Origin: Alnus glutinosa
Taxonomy: Eukaryota; Streptophyta; Magnoliopsida; Fagales; Betulaceae
Reading direction: 5' to 3'
DNA length: 64,000 nt
NCBI RefSeq assembly: GCF_958979055.1
Contig: NC_084886.1
Span: 7,819,154 to 7,883,153 of the forward strand
Shown here in pieces: positions 60,301 through 64,000 of the stretch. Each line of letters opens with the position of its first letter. Within the stretch, counting starts at the first letter, position 1. A program made the translations under genes and the position numbers. The notes under the pieces were generated by a model. The model had not been told where the DNA came from and did no database searches. It saw nothing but the letters and a program-made list of their open reading frames with translations.

Positions 60301-61928
60301 CAATTTTAAAATGTGTGATTTAAAAAAGTGATTTTTAAAAATGCAGTTAAGCGTTTGGTAAATCGCAGTTTGGCCTTTAAAATTGCAGGTTAGCCTTTTA
60401 AAATACTGCGTTTTCAAAAAAGCATCACATTGCCTGCGATTTAAATAAGCACTTTTCTGCATTTTCAAATCGCAATTTTTTAAAAACGCAGTTTTCAAAT
60501 GGTTCATTTTCTGCAATTTGGCTTAAAATCGCATTTTTTCACTACGAAATCATAATCCCAAATGCACCCTAATTCAGAGCTACTTAAAGACTTAGAAACG
60601 CTTTCTAAATAAGGGGCTTTATAATAAGGCAAGACTAAGGGTCCGTTTGGGTTTGCGATTTCAAAAAGTGCGATTTAAAAATAGTGATTTTAAAATGTGT
60701 GATATAAAAAAGTGATTTTTAAAAACGCAGTTAAGCGTTTAGTAAAATCGCAGTTTAGCCTTTAAAATCGCAGGTTAGCCTTTTAAAATACTGCTTTTTC
60801 AAAAAAGCACCCCATTGTCTGCGATTTAAATAAGCACTTTTCTGCGTTTTCAAATCGCAATTTTTTAAAAACGCAGTTTCCAAACGGTTCATTTTCTGCG
60901 ATTTGATTTAAAATCGCATTTTTTTTCTACGAAATCGTAATCCCAAACACACCCTAACAAAGGCAATTAAATGCGAATTTTAAAACAAATACTGTTAAAG
61001 TATTGATTAAGTGATTAAATTTACCTCTTCTTATCAGCTTAAGCTTTTGGGACAATTGGTGATTTAACATGGTATCAGAGCCAAAGGTCCTGAGTTCGAA
61101 CCTTGACTCCGTCATTTACCTCCAATTTCAATTAAATATTCCACGTGTTGGGCCTCACCTATTAAAAGGAAGTCCGAGCCCACACGTAAGGGGGAGTGTT
61201 AAAGTATTGATTAAGTGATTAAATTTACCTCTTCTTATCAGCTTAAGCTTTTGGGACAAGTGGTGATTTAACAAATACTCCCATGACCAATGAAATATTC
61301 ACACTGCTGGCCAGAAGAGACACACAAGGGTGACCATGCCCATCAAGCATGGAACAAAGCAGATACACAATCCATGTTACAGAGTCTACAGACTGCTAAG
61401 AAATCGATACTCGTTCCCATGAAAACATTCCATTTAAATCAAGTTCTTGAACTAACCCAAAACAAGGAAAACAGAAAGACAGGTTAACTACCGAAATGGG
61501 AGTCGCAAAAAAGCGTTAAAACAGGCTTCTAAGACTATAACAAAAGTTACACGTTTATTCACCACATATCACTGAATCCAACAAGTATGCAAATGAACAA
61601 AACTAAGCACAACCCATCATATAAAAATGAAAAACCTAACTAGGTCAATCAAACACTTGATAAATAAAATACTCAATAATCCAATAGATTGAAAAGAGAG
61701 GTAATACCCATACAAAATACAATGCAGACCAAAAATAGATAAAAGTCAAATGAACTTTATGAGCTTGTATATATATATATGAGACAGTACCTGGAAAATG
61801 AACCTATCGAGGAAAAACCGAACAGTGGGGAAGAACAGAGCAAAGAAAGGAAGGATTGTGAAATCCTCATATGCAGGGTATGATTCTTGCTGCCAATCGA
61901 TGGACCTCAAGGTTTCGGTCAAATCCAT
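48397..61928 (-). CDS. LOH: LAG1/LOH ceramide synthase (308 aa, six exons)
   Basis: Exons on the minus strand are 61928-61791, 50885-50656, 50505-50350, 50105-49920, 49507-49323 and 48428-48397, all GT-AG and in phase. The enzyme joins a fatty acyl-CoA to a sphingoid base in the ER. It starts [18 protein letters not shown] and has about six membrane segments in a TLC domain. The Lag motif has the essential HH pair (H160, H161) in [16 protein letters not shown] and then [19 protein letters not shown]. The acidic tail [10 protein letters not shown] is typical of LOH1/LOH3 forms, which prefer very-long-chain acyl-CoAs (known for the family). The upstream in-frame TTG is ignored; ATG 61928 is the first ATG. 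Intron 1 is 10.9 kb and full of transposons, yet all exons are intact. Confidence 0.95.
49672..49795 (+). mobile_element. tRNA-derived SINE in LOH intron 4
   Basis: GGGGCCTTGCCTAGTGTAAT resembles a tRNA 5' end with an A box, and CAGGTTCAATTCTTGG resembles a B box about 50 bp later. It continues GCGGCCACTCACTCTTTG and ends in an A-rich tail (CCATAAAAAAAA). Target duplications are not clear. Confidence 0.65.
51605..51700 (+). mobile_element. 96 bp retroelement fragment with a 17 bp target duplication
   Basis: CAATGGTGCTGTAAAAG occurs at 51588-51604 and 51701-51717, exactly flanking the fragment. The fragment contains GGGTTGCGCCCCTTTGAG and ends TTATTACTTATC plus eight As. The tail resembles the 3' end of the LINE at 58160-60058, so it is a 5'-truncated LINE or a SINE that borrows that tail. 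Confidence 0.8.
51962..53853 (+). pseudogene. LINE ORF1 (nucleic-acid-binding protein), broken
   Basis: It starts [18 protein letters not shown]. The first 145 codons are the plant DUF4283-type domain ([29 protein letters not shown]) and end at a stop near 52399. The frame then shifts to [20 protein letters not shown], a CCHC-type knuckle, and again to a long Pro/Ser-rich tail ending at 53853. At least one stop and two frame changes make it non-functional. Confidence 0.85.
53933..58107 (+). pseudogene. LINE ORF2 (endonuclease, reverse transcriptase, RNase H), broken
   Basis: The start [15 protein letters not shown] is the apurinic-type endonuclease. A poly-T run (54090-54108) and stops interrupt it. 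Reverse transcriptase pieces follow at 54796-55260 and 55743-56300 ([19 protein letters not shown]). 56494-57290 holds the thumb and a zinc-binding zf-RVT segment ([31 protein letters not shown]). The end (57590-58000) is a partial RNase H ([12 protein letters not shown]). Many frameshifts and stops show long decay. Confidence 0.88.
57808..57830 (-). mobile_element. 23 bp LINE-tail micro-insertion inside the decayed LINE
   Basis: CTCTCAAGTGGTTATTCT is present at 57790-57807 and again at 57831-57848. Between the copies is only TTTTTTGATAAGTAAGTGC plus four bases; on the minus strand this is TTACTTATCAAAAAA, the same tail seen at 51690-51700. Confidence 0.8.
58160..60058 (-). mobile_element. 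5'-truncated L1-type LINE nested in the 3' UTR of the larger LINE
   Basis: TGCTTGTTTCTTGTT flanks it at 58145-58159 and 60059-60073. The poly-A tail appears as poly-T at the left end. Minus-strand pieces are reverse transcriptase ([25 protein letters not shown] at 59632-59997), thumb ([19 protein letters not shown] at 59251-59532) and zf-RVT ([18 protein letters not shown] at 58124-58753). Endonuclease and ORF1 are absent because of 5' truncation. It is broken by frameshifts. Confidence 0.9.
60255..60569 (+). mobile_element. 315 bp Tourist-like MITE, copy 1
   Basis: The ends GGGTCTGTTTGGGTTTGC and AATCCCAAATGCACCC are inverted repeats with TAA on each side. The interior has runs of GCGATTT, CGCAG and their complements. 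It lies in LOH intron 1. Confidence 0.82.
60639..60954 (+). mobile_element. 316 bp Tourist-like MITE, copy 2
   Basis: It is nearly the same as copy 1, in the same orientation and 69 bp downstream, with ends GGGTCCGTTTGGG and CCCAAACACACCC and TAA on both sides. Each copy has its own TAA pair and a different flank, so these are two insertions and not one tandem duplication. Confidence 0.82.
60993..61273 (+). mobile_element. Complete 281 bp TRIM retroelement
   Basis: Two 77 bp LTRs (60993-61069 and 61197-61273) run from TGTTAAAGTATTG to GATTTAACA and differ at one base. The 127 bp interior starts with primer site TGGTATCAGAGCC and ends with polypurine AAGGGGGAG. AATAC flanks both ends. There is no coding capacity, so it must be moved by another element's proteins. 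The interior includes GAGTTCGAACC, similar to a tRNA B box. Confidence 0.95.
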
Positions 61929-63322
61929 CTCGGATTCTCCGTCAACGATCCAAATTTTTTTGGGAAACAAACAGTCACACTAGCAGTGGATCACGAATGC
62001 AAGGAGAGACATTCGTCTCTCTGTAGCGTATAGTTTTTTTCGTTGAGCTCACAAAGAGCGTAGATAAATTAGAGATCGCCCAGTAACTTTTGGTTGTTTC
62101 GGGGACTTCGAGGATTGCCCTTGATGTTTCTTTGAACTTCGGAGGTGCCACTACTTTTGCGTTGACGAAATTGCCCAGTTGAGTTTTTAAGGTAAGCGAG
62201 TGCGGAGATCGTGGGCAAGAAGAGTCATCTGATCCAGACAGTATGGTGGTCGATCGACAGGGCTACTTGTAGAGGTCCCACGTGGCTGTAGGCTGGGTTG
62301 AGCTTGAGCCTGCGTGGGGAATACTGAATATTGAGAGTAGCAGCCATAAAACTACTATTCCCCCTCCCTCTTCCCTCCCATTTATTATATTATTGCTCAG
62401 AAAAAATTAAAAAAAAAAAAAAAAAAAACCCTAACCTGAACTTTTGAATTTTGATGATTGAGTTTAGTACAAATTCTAGTAGCACAAAGATCACGTTGAT
62501 GGACTATTCTCTCCCACTAATCGTTCGACGCGTGTCTGAGACGAAGAGGCTGCTTTGTGTATGAGATTAGTCGGGATTAAACTCTACTATCCTCTAGGAA
62601 AAAAAATTAACTTTACCTTCCCAAATTATCACTACTTTAATATTTTTACATCTCCAAAAATAAAATTTAAATTTTTTTTACCATTTCATTTCTGTAACGC
62701 TCCCAAATCATTTTATTAAAACCATTATATTCTCTTTTTCCCTATTGGCATAATAACGCTAAGCACAATTTATAAATAATAAATTACAAAACTAAAGTAA
62801 ATCTTTCCAATGATAGCTAGATCCACCTCTAAAATTGCCTGGGTTGTCTCATCTAAAGCACTAGCTACTTTGTAAAACAAGAATTTTTTGAATGTGCCAA
62901 AAAAAAAAAAAAAAAAAAAAAAAAAACACATTCGACTAGAATTGAGCCATGAGCTTGTGGAGCTAAAACACAGTCTCATTTTGGGCACCCCAAAACCTTT
63001 CGTCTCGACTAAGCACCTAACATCCAACACTTCGCCCTCAAATATTGAAGGTCAAAAACAATTCTAATTACGAGTAAAGACATGATTTCCAACATCCGAC
63101 CAGTTGGACAAATCGGCCATGGGAATAGAGGCTACAAGTAATATAATTCACCATGGGCCCCATCCAAGCAACCCACTACACGAAAGATAATCATGCAGCT
63201 ACAATCTCACCACGTGGCAAGCATATAGGAACCACCTCCAAGGTATCTCAAATTAGAAAATGGCCACCCTTTTCAAAAATAAGGATTCCTCTTTTTCTCT
63301 CAAAACTCTCATCATTTAGTTT
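61929..63322. other. Upstream region of LOH
   Basis: It contains the LOH 5' UTR and presumed promoter on the minus strand; a weak minus-strand TATA-like AATATAATAAATG lies at 62378-62390. A poly-A run (62900-62926) and A/T-rich DNA follow. No other gene is seen. Confidence 0.45.
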
Positions 63323-64000
63323 AGGGATAATTGCACCATTGGTCCATATGGTATGCCATAATTATTTTTCACTCCCTATAGTTTAAAAAGTTCATGGGAG
63401 GTCCTCGTGATATACAATAATTACAAATTAATCCCTGGCGTCAAATTCTGTTAAAATTTTTAACAGATTCCGTCAAATGCCACGTCAGCGACATGTGTTG
63501 CCAATAAGATGGCGACACGTGTCTATTTTAATAAAAAAATATAAATTTATTAAAAAATAAATAAAAATACATATTTTTTTAAAAAAAATTCAAAAAAATT
63601 CAAAAAAAAAAAAAGGCTGAAGGCTGGGCCACCCCTTTGGGGGTGGCTTGGCCGCGCGCCACCCCCAGTGGCCGCAAGGGGTGGCGCGCGGCCACCCCCA
63701 AGCCACAGGGGGTGGCCTTGCCACCCTTTCAGTTTTTTTTTTTTTTTTTTTAATTTTTTTTTTTTTAAAAAAAAATAAGTATTTTTATTTATTTTTTAAT
63801 AAATTTATATTTTTTTATTAAAATGGACACGTGTCGCCATCTTATTGGCGACACGTGTCGTTGACGTGGCATTTGACGGAATCTGTTAAAAATTTTAACA
63901 GAATTTGACGCCAGGGATCGATTTGTAATTATTGCATACTACGAGGACCTCCCATGAACTTTTTAAACCATAGGGAGTAAAAAATAATTATGGCATACCA
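63323..64000. mobile_element. Long foldback element running off the right edge
   Basis: The left arm starts AGGGATAATTGCACCATTGG and continues through CACTCCCTATAG, TTTAAAAAGTTCATGGGAGG and GACACGTGTC. The right arm repeats all of this in reverse complement to the window end. The centre (63615-63735) is a set of GGGGGTGGC and GCCACCCC words around GCGCGCGGCC. About 30 more bases are expected beyond 64000. Confidence 0.85.

Noticed and set aside
61081..61110. tRNA gene suggested by GAGTTCGAACC
   Set aside because: There is no cloverleaf or A box around it, and it lies inside the TRIM interior.

Overview
This is a piece of a plant nuclear genome, from a eudicot and probably a woody one. Genes are widely spaced, split by GT-AG introns, and surrounded by LTR retrotransposons, L1-type LINEs, MITEs and simple repeats. 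The species cannot be named from the sequence alone.

Five host genes are supported exon by exon. On the plus strand at 4.0-5.8 kb is a SAM-domain plus PRXL2/AhpC-TSA-like thioredoxin-fold protein (413 aa). The other four are on the minus strand: a WIT1/WIT2-type tail-anchored coiled-coil protein of the nuclear envelope (7.9-13.8 kb), a bHLH49-type G-box-binding transcription factor (18.5-22.6 kb), a class III peroxidase of the PER11 type (43.6-46.1 kb), and an LAG1/LOH ceramide synthase (48.4-61.9 kb). The last has a 10.9 kb first intron packed with transposons. From memory, WIT2, bHLH49 and PER11 are also close neighbours on Arabidopsis chromosome 1 (At1g68910, At1g68920, At1g68850), so this looks like a conserved block. 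The genes do not form an operon; they are independent units.

The main mobile element is a complete 11.8 kb Tat-like Ty3/Gypsy retrotransposon (28206-39986). Its two 926 bp LTRs show no difference by eye and it sits in an (AT)n tract with an ATATA target duplication. It has gag-protease, then pol in a +1 frame with one in-frame TAG in a tobamovirus-like leaky context. Downstream lie about 26 tandem short hairpins and a two-exon antisense gene of the putative gypsy-type transposon protein family. The sense and antisense genes converge on the hairpin array, and the LTR U3 is studded with CTCGG motifs. This is the most unusual system in the window.

Other elements: the 3' end of a chromovirus at the left edge (1-2672); a 281 bp TRIM with perfect target duplications (60993-61273) and an older TRIM-like element in a bHLH intron (19328-19834); a full-length but decayed L1 LINE (51772-60122) with a second, 5'-truncated LINE nested in its 3' end; two very short LINE-tail insertions; three copies of a TAA-flanked MITE; and several long-inverted-repeat foldback elements, the last running off the right edge. 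No CRISPR array, operon, rRNA or convincing tRNA gene was seen.
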